Positions 6,834 to 13,735 of a stretch of DNA of 21,862 bases are shown one piece after another. The stretch comes from Candidatus Methanophagales archaeon ANME-1-THS (GTDB lineage: Archaea; Halobacteriota; Syntropharchaeia; Alkanophagales; Methanospirareceae): NCBI GenBank assembly GCA_004212135.1, contig RXIE01000174.1, forward strand, positions 1 to 21,862, given 5' to 3'. Positions within the stretch are counted from its first letter, which is position 1; every line of letters begins with the position of its first letter. Below the pieces are notes generated by a model. That model did not search any database. It was not told the origin of the DNA and saw only the letters and a list, made by a program, of their open reading frames with translations. The translations under genes and the position numbers were made by a program.

Positions 6834-7481
6834 TTAGGGCAGCAATCCGGTGCATCGCCAGTTTATCTCCGCAGTCTTTGTATCCTCATACACGACACAT
6901 GCGGGATTGCAGCCTTCTTTCGGCGTGAAAGGATCGAGATCGATCCACCAGGTTCGCGTGTATTCGTTGTACATGCAGGCATCAGTTAACCTTCCTATCT
7001 GTACGCAGTCACTATTCCGGGCGATTGCCATCGCTTCTTCGATCGTCATTTTGGATGTCTGATAGTAGCTCTGGGTAATCATGTCCCACTTCCCATCAAG
7101 TACCGCACCAGTCACGGTCCCATTGATTACCGTAATAACTGCGGTATGCGGGGTGATCACCTGTGCCAGCACCTGTCCGGTCCGATCGCCGTAGCCCGCA
7201 TGCCGTGACTTGAACTCAAAAACAAACACCCAGCAGGAGGGGCAGCGCAGGACGATGGTCTGATTATAGACCAGGTCAAAGCCATCAAACCGGTAGGTCG
7301 GCGAGTTCTCGACAAATTCGCGAGCTATCGCTTTACTTTCCGCTTCAGTAATTCCTCGTTCCGGTTCGGAAGTTATGCACCCCGTGCTGAAACTTATTCC
7401 AAGCAGTGTCAGGAGCATGAGTACCAGTTTGAGCTTCTGACGGCCCCCGGCAAATCCTTTCGGTTGATTCATAGCCATCAT
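6834..7481 (-). CDS. Predicted lipoprotein with PepSY-like repeats
   Basis: The 215-residue exported protein has a basic N-terminus, a hydrophobic stretch (LKLVLMLLTLLGISFSTGC) and a lipobox-like FSTGC, so it is probably anchored outside the membrane by a lipid on Cys. The mature part holds two similar segments, ITEAESKAIAREFVENSPTY and MTIEEAMAIARNSDCVQIG. Each is a helix of the kind seen in PepSY-type domains. Several Cys pairs (CPSC, NPACVVY) may form disulfides. Its function is unknown. The start could also be the ATG at 7472. It is transcribed away from the membrane regulator next door, and a TTCGTAG element precedes its TATA candidate (7525-7532) as it does in the SIMPL gene. Confidence 0.75.
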   Translation of the reverse strand: MMAMNQPKGFAGGRQKLKLVLMLLTLLGISFSTGCITSEPERGITEAESKAIAREFVENSPTYRFDGFDLVYNQTIVLRCPSCWVFVFEFKSRHAGYGDRTGQVLAQVITPHTAVITVINGTVTGAVLDGKWDMITQSYYQTSKMTIEEAMAIARNSDCVQIGRLTDACMYNEYTRTWWIDLDPFTPKEGCNPACVVYEDTKTAEINWRCTGLLP

Positions 7482-7524
7482 CCTGATTCGTTGCTGTTGT
7501 CGAGTACAATTCCTGTTCTTCTCT

Positions 7525-7551
7525 GCATAAAAGGCTTTGGTAAGCTACGAA
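7525..7551 (-). promoter_or_regulatory. Lipoprotein promoter with TTCGTAG element
   Basis: On the minus strand the order is TTCGTAG (7551-7545), 12 bases, then TTTTATGC (7532-7525) as the TATA candidate, with transcription expected near 7503. The same heptamer stands 13 bases before the TATA box of the SIMPL gene. Confidence 0.4.
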
Positions 7552-7570
7552 TGAGGTTGCAGCTATAGAT

Positions 7571-7583
7571 GGGTTTAAAACCC
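7571..7583 (+). promoter_or_regulatory. TATA region of the membrane regulator gene
   Basis: GGGTTTAAAACCC is a near-perfect palindrome containing TTTAAAA as TATA box. Transcription would begin near 7604, one base before the ATG at 7605. This supports a leaderless start there rather than at 7569. Confidence 0.4.
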
Positions 7584-7604
7584 GGCAGAACAAACAGAGA
7601 GTGG

Positions 7605-8270
7605 ATGAACCGACCGAAGAGGACAAATGAAACGGCCGATGATGCGGATGCCACGGAAGAAAAACTGCTCATCTTACCGTTGAATGATACAAACTCGAAG
7701 AAGATCTCCCAGGTTATTGCGAGTGATACCGCACGGAGTATCTTAGAGGTGCTCGCATCCGCACCACATTCAGCATCAGAGATAGCACGACAACTCGGCA
7801 TTCCCTTGACCACCGTCCAATACAATCTTGAGAATCTCTGTGACGCCGGGCTGGTGAGGATAGCACGCACGAAATACAGCAGGAAGATGAAACCTGTGAA
7901 GCTCTACGAACCGCAGCGTAAATTGGTGGTCATCGCGCCCGTGAAGACGACCCGAAAGGAGGTCATCGCTGCGTTGAAACGATATGTACTGGTAATCGCC
8001 GTTGCGGTCGTTGGCTCGGGTGCGATAGAACTGCTGGCGATCAGGATGAGGCGAGCCGCGGATGAAGCAGTCATGAGGTCAGTACCAGAGGGGGCTGGTG
8101 AAGCGCCACCCGTGTATGCACCGCTCCCGACACCCGCGACGGAAAAAGCATTAGGGGGTATTCCGGGCTTCGATTTCTTTGCTCATCCCGGGCTCTGGTT
8201 CCTCTTCGGGTGTCTGTTCGTCATACTGGTGGTGTTCCTCATTGAATATCTCGGCCGAAGAAGGGCTTGA
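7605..8270 (+). CDS. Membrane-anchored winged-helix (ArsR-like) regulator
   Basis: The 221-residue product has a winged helix-turn-helix at about residues 32-102 (ISQVIASDTARSILEVLASA, then SASEIARQLGIPLTTVQYNL and ENLCDAGLVRI). Two membrane helices follow, at about 127-147 and 197-216. The roughly 50-residue Pro-rich loop between them would lie outside the cell. It therefore looks like a one-component sensor with DNA binding inside and a sensing loop outside, an arrangement found in many methanogen-lineage genomes. The start at 7605 fits a leaderless transcript; an upstream in-frame ATG at 7569 overlaps the TATA element. Flanking genes encode exported proteins (lipoprotein, SIMPL), and both their promoters share a TTCGTAG box, so these are its likely targets (inference). 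Confidence 0.8.
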   Translation: MNRPKRTNETADDADATEEKLLILPLNDTNSKKISQVIASDTARSILEVLASAPHSASEIARQLGIPLTTVQYNLENLCDAGLVRIARTKYSRKMKPVKLYEPQRKLVVIAPVKTTRKEVIAALKRYVLVIAVAVVGSGAIELLAIRMRRAADEAVMRSVPEGAGEAPPVYAPLPTPATEKALGGIPGFDFFAHPGLWFLFGCLFVILVVFLIEYLGRRRA

Positions 8271-8303
8271 GAAGAATTAACCTGATATTAAAGGCCCAAA
8301 TAA

Positions 8304-8321
8304 CTACGAACGGATTCGTAG
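8304..8321. promoter_or_regulatory. Palindromic candidate operator of the SIMPL gene
   Basis: CTACGAACGGATTCGTAG has perfect seven-base arms with a four-base centre. It lies 13 bases before the TATA box at 8335 and 34 bases after the regulator's stop codon. One arm recurs at 7545-7551 in front of the lipoprotein gene. It could alternatively be an mRNA hairpin of the upstream gene, but no T-tract follows. Confidence 0.45.
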
Positions 8322-8334
8322 CCATGGAAAACGG

Positions 8335-8342
8335 TATATAAC
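8335..8342 (+). promoter_or_regulatory. TATA box of the SIMPL gene
   Basis: TATATAAC, preceded by a purine-rich BRE-like GAAAACGG. It predicts a start near 8364 and a leader of about 50 nt ending in AGGAGGTG (8401-8408). Confidence 0.5.
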
Positions 8343-8417
8343 CCCTCAAGCTACCTTGTCGGTGCGCCCATACCATGCGCACCAGAACTGTTCAAAATTG
8401 AGGAGGTGAAAGAAAAG

Positions 8418-9164
8418 ATGAAAAGGATCTGGATACTAAGCGTGATCGCGATTCTGGCGTTATGCGCGTCAGGTATAAGCAGCTTTGGGAGGATCTCAGT
8501 GGTAAGCGCAGTAAACAGCGAAGACACGACCACCATATCCGTCTCAGGGACCGGGATTAGAGAAACCACACCAAACCAAGCAACAGTACATCTCGGCGTG
8601 GAAACGCAATCGGCGCACGTGACCGACGCGCTAGAAGAGAACTCTATAAAGATGCAATCAGTGATAAATGCAATGGAAAAGCTTGGCGTGCCGAAGGAGG
8701 AGATAGAGACGAGCTATTTCAGCATCTATCCGATACGAGATTACGAAAAACGGGGTGAAGAGATCATTGGATACCAGGTTACAAATGAGATAATAATTGA
8801 ACTGCGTGATCTGGATATAATCGGCGACGTGATCGATACCGCGATCGCTTCGGGTGCGAACCGAGTAACAGGGGTAGAATTCGAGTTAAGCGAAGCTGAA
8901 GAGCAGAAACTACGCCAGGAAGCGCTCAAAGCAGCGTGCGATGATGCACGAAGGAAAGCAGATGCCATAGCGAGTGGACTGGGGCTTACAATCGTTGGCG
9001 TGTCCACAGTGAGGGAAAGCAGCGTCTATATCTATCCATACCGGGCCGGCGGCTTCGACGACTATGCCATGATTAGTGCAATTCCGATCTCGATACCGCC
9101 ACCGATCGAACCGAGAGACGTGCACGTCAGCGCTACCATTGAGGTGGTCTATAGATGTCAGTAA
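8418..9164 (+). CDS. Secreted SIMPL-domain (DUF541) protein
   Basis: The product is 248 residues, with a signal peptide (MKRIWILSVIAILALCASGI; cleavage probably near VVSA) and then a complete SIMPL/DUF541 domain. That domain starts TTISVSGTGIRETTPNQATV and includes FSIYPIRDYE, GYQVTNEIIIELRDLDIIGD and the signature ASGANRVTGVEFELSE. It ends in RDVHVSATIEVVYRC. Proteins of this family are exported; the E. coli member YggE and the Brucella protein BP26 are linked to oxidative stress or form channel-like oligomers, but no archaeal function is established. AGGAGGTG at 8401-8408 selects the ATG at 8418 over the GTG at 8406, which lies inside the ribosome binding site. It follows the membrane regulator gene with its own promoter. 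Confidence 0.88.
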   Translation: MKRIWILSVIAILALCASGISSFGRISVVSAVNSEDTTTISVSGTGIRETTPNQATVHLGVETQSAHVTDALEENSIKMQSVINAMEKLGVPKEEIETSYFSIYPIRDYEKRGEEIIGYQVTNEIIIELRDLDIIGDVIDTAIASGANRVTGVEFELSEAEEQKLRQEALKAACDDARRKADAIASGLGLTIVGVSTVRESSVYIYPYRAGGFDDYAMISAIPISIPPPIEPRDVHVSATIEVVYRCQ

Positions 9165-9191
9165 TACTGATTATGCATACAAGCGAAATTG

Positions 9192-9222
9192 GGCGTAGCC
9201 TTGTCCACAGAAAGGCTATGCC
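9192..9222. terminator. Strong hairpin between convergent genes
   Basis: GGCGTAGCCTT and AAGGCTATGCC pair over eleven positions (one G-U) around a nine-base loop, followed by CCCTCTTTT on the plus strand. It lies between the SIMPL gene (+, ends 9164) and the gamma-carbonic anhydrase gene (-, ends 9261) and could serve both. Confidence 0.55.
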
Positions 9223-9260
9223 ACCCTCTTTTATGATTAAACGGCACCCGATAGCTTACC

Positions 9261-9782
9261 TTATAGCTGCTGCCGCATATGACCCAGCGCCTTCTCCCAG
9301 TAGTACCTGGCCGCTGCTCGGATGCCCGCGATCTCCTCAGGGCTTAGGTCCCGAACCACGTCTCCGGGGCTGCCCAGGATCATACTCCCCGGTGGAAAGG
9401 TCTTACCCGGGGTGAGCAGTGTCCCGGCACCAATTATACAGCCCGCGCCGACCGTAACGCCATTGAGGATTATAGAACCCATACCGACCATGCAGCCGTC
9501 TTCGATCCTGCAACCATGAAGAATCGCCCCATGCCCCACCACGCCGTACTCGCCGATCCAGGTGTCATGGTTCATGTCCCCATGCACGACGCAGTTGTCC
9601 TGGATATTCGTCCACGACCCGATATGGATCGCATAAGGATCGCCTCGGATTACCGCATGTGGCCATATACTGACATGATCGCCCAGTTCCACGTTCCCGA
9701 TGACCACACTCAGCGGGTCGATATAAACCGGCTCGCCCAGTTTGGGATTAAAGCCCTCGAATCCACGAATAGTGCCCGTCAC
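9261..9782 (-). CDS. Gamma-class carbonic anhydrase-like hexapeptide-repeat protein
   Basis: The 173-residue product is a left-handed beta-helix formed by hexapeptide repeats, such as PLSVVIGNVELGDHVSIWPH and IEDGCMVGMGSIILNGVTVG. It ends in the usual C-terminal helix. The zinc ligands of the gamma-carbonic anhydrase family (Cam/CamH/YrdA) are present: His67 (VVHGD), His84 and His89 (VGHGAILHGC). Arg46 and Asp48 of the RGD motif are present as well. CamH-like members lack the acidic proton-shuttle loop of Cam, and that loop is absent here, so activity is possible but unproven. The start is a GTG, with GAGGT just ahead. It follows msrA by 32 bases on the same strand, so the two are probably cotranscribed. 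Confidence 0.85.
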   Translation of the reverse strand: MTGTIRGFEGFNPKLGEPVYIDPLSVVIGNVELGDHVSIWPHAVIRGDPYAIHIGSWTNIQDNCVVHGDMNHDTWIGEYGVVGHGAILHGCRIEDGCMVGMGSIILNGVTVGAGCIIGAGTLLTPGKTFPPGSMILGSPGDVVRDLSPEEIAGIRAAARYYWEKALGHMRQQL

Positions 9783-9814
9783 GTTACCTCAACTCCGGTA
9801 GTACCAGTACCTGT

Positions 9815-10285
9815 TCAGTATCTGCAGGTGGTTAGTCCGTGCTTCTCGAAATAACGCTGATGATACTCCTCCGCTCGCCAGAATTGCAATGCGGGCTTTA
9901 TATCCGTCACGATAGCGTTTTTGTATCTCCCGGATAGCTGCAACTGCTCTTTTGAGGCACGAGCCACAGCTTCCTGTTCCGCCGTGTGATAAAAGATCAC
10001 CGATCGGTACTGGCTTCCTGTGTCCGGACCTTGCCGGTTGAGTGAGGTCGGATCATGGATGCTCCAGAATACACTCAATAGGTCCTCATACAAGACGAAG
10101 GACGGATCATAGACCACCTCGACTACTTCTGCATGCCCCGTCTTCCCTGAACACACATCCGCGTAGGTCGGATTCCTGAGCCAGCCGCCCATGTACCCAA
10201 CTGAGGTCGAGATAACGCCCTTTACGCACTGAAATGCCGCTTCAACACCCCAAAAACAACCTGCACCAAATGTGGCTTTTTCCAT
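9815..10285 (-). CDS. msrA: Peptide methionine-S-sulfoxide reductase
   Basis: The 156-residue cytoplasmic enzyme reduces the S-epimer of methionine sulfoxide in proteins, using thioredoxin-type electron donors. The catalytic motif GCFWGVE gives Cys10. Other MsrA blocks are visible: GYMGGWLRNPTYADVCSGKT, GHAEVVEVVYDP, LLSVFWSIHDPTSLNRQGPD and GSQYRSVIFYH. A C-terminal Cys154 (TTCRY) could act as resolving cysteine. The ATG at 10285 is chosen because GGAGG lies ten bases upstream and it leaves the usual short lead before GCFWG; the ORF extends upstream to 10354 without family resemblance. It probably forms an operon with the downstream gamma-carbonic anhydrase gene. The PDO and thioredoxin reductase pair at 13091-14698 may supply electrons. 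Confidence 0.93.
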   Translation of the reverse strand: MEKATFGAGCFWGVEAAFQCVKGVISTSVGYMGGWLRNPTYADVCSGKTGHAEVVEVVYDPSFVLYEDLLSVFWSIHDPTSLNRQGPDTGSQYRSVIFYHTAEQEAVARASKEQLQLSGRYKNAIVTDIKPALQFWRAEEYHQRYFEKHGLTTCRY

Positions 10286-10351
10286 TCCCGCATCGCCTCC
10301 ATGTTGTGCCGCCCTGGAGAAGGGCTGCTCGATGCGTACTAAGCAGCCAGT

Positions 10352-10361
10352 CATGATAAAT
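10352..10361. promoter_or_regulatory. Two-way TATA element between msrA and a small membrane gene
   Basis: TGATAAATAA on the plus strand reads TTATTTATCA on the minus strand, so one AT-rich element can position TBP for either direction. Expected starts are near 10385 (+) and 10330 (-), giving leaders of about 30 and 45 nt. Confidence 0.35.
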
Positions 10362-10414
10362 AATCGTGATTCGCGTTACCCAAAAGGAATTAAAAAAGAG
10401 GAACAAAAAAACAA

Positions 10415-10540
10415 ATGATGGTGAAAAAGAAGAGAGGGAAGAAAGCAAAGGGGAACGGGCGATTGCTCAGAGCGGTAGTCGGTATCCTGCTGGCGTTGAT
10501 CATGCTCGGGTCGGTGATTGCCGTCCTCTTGCAGTTCTGA
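10415..10540 (+). CDS. Tiny single-helix membrane protein
   Basis: A 41-codon ORF encodes a strongly basic N-terminus (MMVKKKRGKKAKGNGR) followed by one hydrophobic helix (AVVGILLALIMLGSVIAVLL) and the end QF. Charge bias predicts the N-terminus inside and the C-terminus outside. AGAGGA lies about 12 bases before the first ATG, and a TATA candidate at 10353-10361 fits. Alternative starts are 10418 (ATG) and 10421 (GTG). A longer ORF in another frame over the same region (10366-10623) has no protein-like features. I do not recognise the family; it could be a small subunit of a membrane complex. Confidence 0.5.
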   Translation: MMVKKKRGKKAKGNGRLLRAVVGILLALIMLGSVIAVLLQF

Positions 10541-10674
10541 AGGCGCGAGTTATCCAGCGGTATCTTATCCCTATCGTGGATGCCGAAGGCATGGGTCCTG
10601 AACTACGTTTCTATACCTTTTAATTGTACACGGTGAGATAGTTAACGTAACAAGCACGAGAAGGTGTTGCTCCT

Positions 10675-11883
10675 ATGGATTTTATTCAGGAAAAGATCAC
10701 CACGATACATGATTTTTGTATTGACGAAGCGAGATTGAATAAGTTACTTGAGGATGTGGTGAGAGAGCGCCCGGTCGCAGTGGTCATTCCGATGCTTTAT
10801 CAAGAGATTCATACCCCTTCGTTGGGGAATATCATCACCCAGGTGAATAGGTGCAGTTATATTCACGAGGTTATTATTGCATTAGCAGCCGCGGACACCG
10901 CCGAGTTCGCGAAGGTCAAAGAGTACTTCCAGCGCCTGAATCGCCCTCACCTCCTTGTCTGGAACAACGGTCCTAACATCCAGGACGTGCTGTTATCATT
11001 AAAGGAGCGAGGTATTGACCTCAGCATGTTTGCGGGTAAAGGAAAGGATGCATGGATCGCAGCGGGAATTGCGAGCCTCGATTCCTATGCTCTCGTGCTC
11101 CACGATGCCGACATTGTGAGCTATACCAGTCTTCTCCCCGCGAAATTACTATTCCCCATCGTTGAACCGGAGCTTGACTTCTTCTTCAGCAAAGGCTATT
11201 ACGCACGAATCAACTTTGATACCCGGAATATCTACGGACGAGTCTTCCGTCTCTTCATGCGCCCGTTACTCGATGCGCTAAGGGTGAAGATTCATGGTTC
11301 TGATTTCCTTGAGTATCTGTGCGCCTTCAAATACCTCCTTTCCGGTGAATTTGCACTGACCAGCGATCTCGGCCTGAACCTCCGGGTTCCGGGAGACTGG
11401 GGGTTAGAAATTGGGATACTCGCAGAGGTCTATAGGAACGCGGCATCCAAACGAATCTGCCAGGTAGATCTGGGCTATTACGAGCATAAGCATAAAGAGA
11501 TCGGTGATAGCTCGGCTCGCGGTCTTTCAAAGATGACCTACGATATCATGAGAATGATACTGCGGGCACTCACTGAAATTGATTCTATAGATATCTCACG
11601 GGAATTCTTACTCAGTTTGCAGGTCTTGTATAAACGAACGGCTCAGAACCTCGTCAGACAATACGATGCCGATGCGATCTGTAATGATCTGAGGTATAAC
11701 AGACATGAGGAAGAGACGATTGTGGACCTCTTTTCAAAACTGGTCCTCGAAGCGGGCGATTCCTATATCCACGAGCCAACCGGGATATTGCTGCCCGATT
11801 GGCTGCGCGCTATATCCGCTATGCCGAATATCAGGAAAAAACTGAGGGCCGCAGCAGAACTCGATGCGGAAATTAAACCATAA
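10675..11883 (+). CDS. gpgS: Glucosyl-3-phosphoglycerate synthase-like glycosyltransferase
   Basis: The 402-residue GT-A-fold enzyme resembles archaeal GpgS (GT81), which transfers glucose from a nucleotide sugar to 3-phosphoglycerate, the first step toward the compatible solute glucosylglycerate. Visible blocks are VAVVIPMLYQEI (strand 1 with the nucleotide loop), GKGKDAW (121-127), LHDADIV with the D-x-D metal site (Asp144, Asp146), HGSDFLEYLCAFKYLLSGEF and VPGDWGLEIGILAEVY. Length is typical. The ATG at 10675 follows GAAGGTG, and a TATA candidate lies near 10618-10625. The phosphatase partner gene gpgP is not adjacent. Mannosyl-3-phosphoglycerate synthase is a possible alternative, but the motifs fit GpgS better. 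Confidence 0.8.
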   Translation: MDFIQEKITTIHDFCIDEARLNKLLEDVVRERPVAVVIPMLYQEIHTPSLGNIITQVNRCSYIHEVIIALAAADTAEFAKVKEYFQRLNRPHLLVWNNGPNIQDVLLSLKERGIDLSMFAGKGKDAWIAAGIASLDSYALVLHDADIVSYTSLLPAKLLFPIVEPELDFFFSKGYYARINFDTRNIYGRVFRLFMRPLLDALRVKIHGSDFLEYLCAFKYLLSGEFALTSDLGLNLRVPGDWGLEIGILAEVYRNAASKRICQVDLGYYEHKHKEIGDSSARGLSKMTYDIMRMILRALTEIDSIDISREFLLSLQVLYKRTAQNLVRQYDADAICNDLRYNRHEEETIVDLFSKLVLEAGDSYIHEPTGILLPDWLRAISAMPNIRKKLRAAAELDAEIKP

Positions 11884-11958
11884 CCGATTCCATCCATCTC
11901 TGCTCCCCCTCCCACCCCCTTATCTTCCTGTCACTCGTTATACATTATTTGCAAGATC

Positions 11959-12936
11959 ATGGGTAGGCGCGACGTAGTTCGTATCTTGAGACTGCCACTC
12001 TCCTTCGGGAAAAGGGAAAAGGGAAAGGAAGAGAAAAAGGAGCTAGAAATTTCCGAACTGGACTTCGAACGGTTCAGGCAGATCGATGAGCGGCTTTTGA
12101 CCACCTTCCCCGAGAAGAGCGCTCTCGAAACGATCTTAAAGAAGGCCCGGTTGAGTTTGCCTGAGTTGAGGGCGATTGTAAAGCTCATTGCTGAGATCGA
12201 GTCAAAAGCACAGAGCTTGCTCGGCGAAAGGATCGGGGTTCGGGTGATAGCAGGGGAAGAGATTGGCATTAAGGTGATCACCCTCGTGGCTCGGGAAGAG
12301 AAGCGGAGGAAATTGTTGTCCCTCACCAAGGCGGGTACCATAGCAGGCTCACCGCACAAGGTCCATTCACAGCTCATCATTAACCTCCTGGGCACCCAGT
12401 GGAGTGTGGTGGATAAATCGCACCATGCTGAGATCTATGCCATGATTATTGCGCAATGTCTGGGTCACATCGCGCTCGTCTATCCAGAGGTATGCGCTAA
12501 ACTCTCAATCAACCCCACAAAATTAGCCGACGAGATGATAGAGCGCTATAAAGAGGTCTTTGGTGCCCGGGAGCTCTGGATTAATATGCACAAGGTGCTC
12601 GCGACGAAGATTGGGCAACTGATCATCGGTGAAAAGACCTACAACGCAGGTGCACGGTGGATAATCGATTACGATTTGCCCCAGGCGCCCCCGGAGAAGG
12701 AAAGTGAACGGCTGAGAGAGGAGCCTACCGAGAAGATCCATGCGCTCAAGCGAGAACAATTACCCATGCTCGCTGGCTGGCAAGCCGAGGCACTTATCAC
12801 GGACAACAGAGCGGTTGCTGAGCAGATAGAAGCCTATGTGGCGGTGATCTGTAAGGAACCACTCAGGGCGCGCTATCAATCCGCCGTGGCAGATTTCGTG
12901 CGTGCCGCCGGTACGGTAACCGCAGGAGTCAGGTGA
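11959..12936 (+). CDS. Unknown 325-residue protein
   Basis: I do not recognise this protein. It has a basic N-terminus, then a Lys/Glu-rich stretch (about 17-30). A helical region follows, and then a compact middle domain with SPHKVHSQLIINLLGTQWSV and VDKSHHAEIYAMIIAQCLGH. The HS/HH residues could bind a metal, but that is only a visual impression. The C-terminal third is helical and charged. There is no signal peptide or convincing membrane helix. The start at 11959 lacks a clear ribosome binding site; TTATACAT at 11938-11945 is rather close to act as its TATA box, so the start is uncertain. It stands alone between gpgS and the PDO operon; a C/T-rich tract (about 11886-11932) after gpgS may end that transcript. 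Confidence 0.7.
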   Translation: MGRRDVVRILRLPLSFGKREKGKEEKKELEISELDFERFRQIDERLLTTFPEKSALETILKKARLSLPELRAIVKLIAEIESKAQSLLGERIGVRVIAGEEIGIKVITLVAREEKRRKLLSLTKAGTIAGSPHKVHSQLIINLLGTQWSVVDKSHHAEIYAMIIAQCLGHIALVYPEVCAKLSINPTKLADEMIERYKEVFGARELWINMHKVLATKIGQLIIGEKTYNAGARWIIDYDLPQAPPEKESERLREEPTEKIHALKREQLPMLAGWQAEALITDNRAVAEQIEAYVAVICKEPLRARYQSAVADFVRAAGTVTAGVR

Positions 12937-13044
12937 AGACCATGGGAAGGAAAGCGTGCGCGTGTGTATACCCACCCAACTTTTGAGTCGCTCGACACAA
13001 ACGGGTGAATAAAACCCTCATTGCTCTTTGACGATCGCTCTATC

Positions 13045-13084
13045 TTTATTTGGATGAGCTCAACTAATTAAAAAAAAGAGGTGG
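13045..13084 (+). promoter_or_regulatory. Promoter and ribosome binding site of the thiol-redox operon
   Basis: TTTATTTGG near 13045 is the TATA candidate. Transcription would start near 13073, and GAGGTGG (13078-13084) precedes the ATG at 13091. Confidence 0.35.
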
Positions 13085-13090
13085 AAAGAG

Positions 13091-13735
13091 ATGGCACTGT
13101 TGAGTGAAAAAGTGAGACAGGAGGTGGAACACATCCTCGAAGGATTGAAAGGGGGTGTAAAATTGGTCGTTTTCACCCAGGAGTTCGAATGTCCAACCTG
13201 TGAAGACAACCGGATGCTGATGGAGGAGCTCGCAGCATGCTCCAGTAAAATACAGATTGAGGTCCTGGACTTTGTGCGAGATAAGGAGAAGGCGGAGCTG
13301 TACAAGCTTGATAAGATACCAGCAACGGTGGTCGAGGGGAAGGAAGATTACGGCATACGATTTTATGGCGTTCCGGGCGGATATGAATTTGCCTCGCTCC
13401 TCCATGCCATAACAATGGTCTCTTCTGGAAGCTCCACTCTTTCACCAAAGACGAAGGAGCAGCTCAAACGGTTGTCCAAACCGGTCCATATCCAGGTATT
13501 CGTCACGCATACATGCCCCTATTGCCCCGAGGTCGTGCAACTGGCGCATGAGATGGCACTGGAAAGCCCGTTGATCACCTCGGATATGGTGAATGCCGCG
13601 GAATTCCCGCATTTGAACCATAAATATGATATCTTCGTCGTGCCCAAGACGATCATAAATGAGACGATACAATTCGCAGGCGCGGTGCCCGAATCGGAAT
13701 TTCTAAAGCACGTGCTGAAAGCCGAAAAGAGATAA
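13091..13735 (+). CDS. Protein disulfide oxidoreductase with two thioredoxin folds (glutaredoxin-like)
   Basis: The 214-residue cytoplasmic thiol oxidoreductase belongs to the archaeal PDO family. It has two thioredoxin folds, each with a C-x-x-C: Cys34-Cys37 (ECPTC) in the first and Cys142-Cys145 (TCPYC) in the second. Both folds have their cis-proline (Pro77 in KIPATV, Pro185 in VVPKTI). CPYC is the typical active second site; CPTC in the first is less usual. It could reduce or shuffle disulfides and feed electrons to targets such as MsrA. Its stop codon is immediately followed by the ATG of the thioredoxin reductase gene, so the two form a reductase-donor pair. GAGGTGG six bases ahead of the ATG fixes the start. 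Confidence 0.9.
   Translation: MALLSEKVRQEVEHILEGLKGGVKLVVFTQEFECPTCEDNRMLMEELAACSSKIQIEVLDFVRDKEKAELYKLDKIPATVVEGKEDYGIRFYGVPGGYEFASLLHAITMVSSGSSTLSPKTKEQLKRLSKPVHIQVFVTHTCPYCPEVVQLAHEMALESPLITSDMVNAAEFPHLNHKYDIFVVPKTIINETIQFAGAVPESEFLKHVLKAEKR

Noticed and set aside
10366..10623. An 85-codon frame over the tiny membrane protein
   Set aside because: It is a low-complexity Lys/Glu start followed by unstructured sequence. The other frame encodes a clean basic head and transmembrane helix.
11886..11932. C/T-rich tract after gpgS as a repeat or origin element
   Set aside because: It is a short pyrimidine run without periodicity; at most it contributes to transcription termination.
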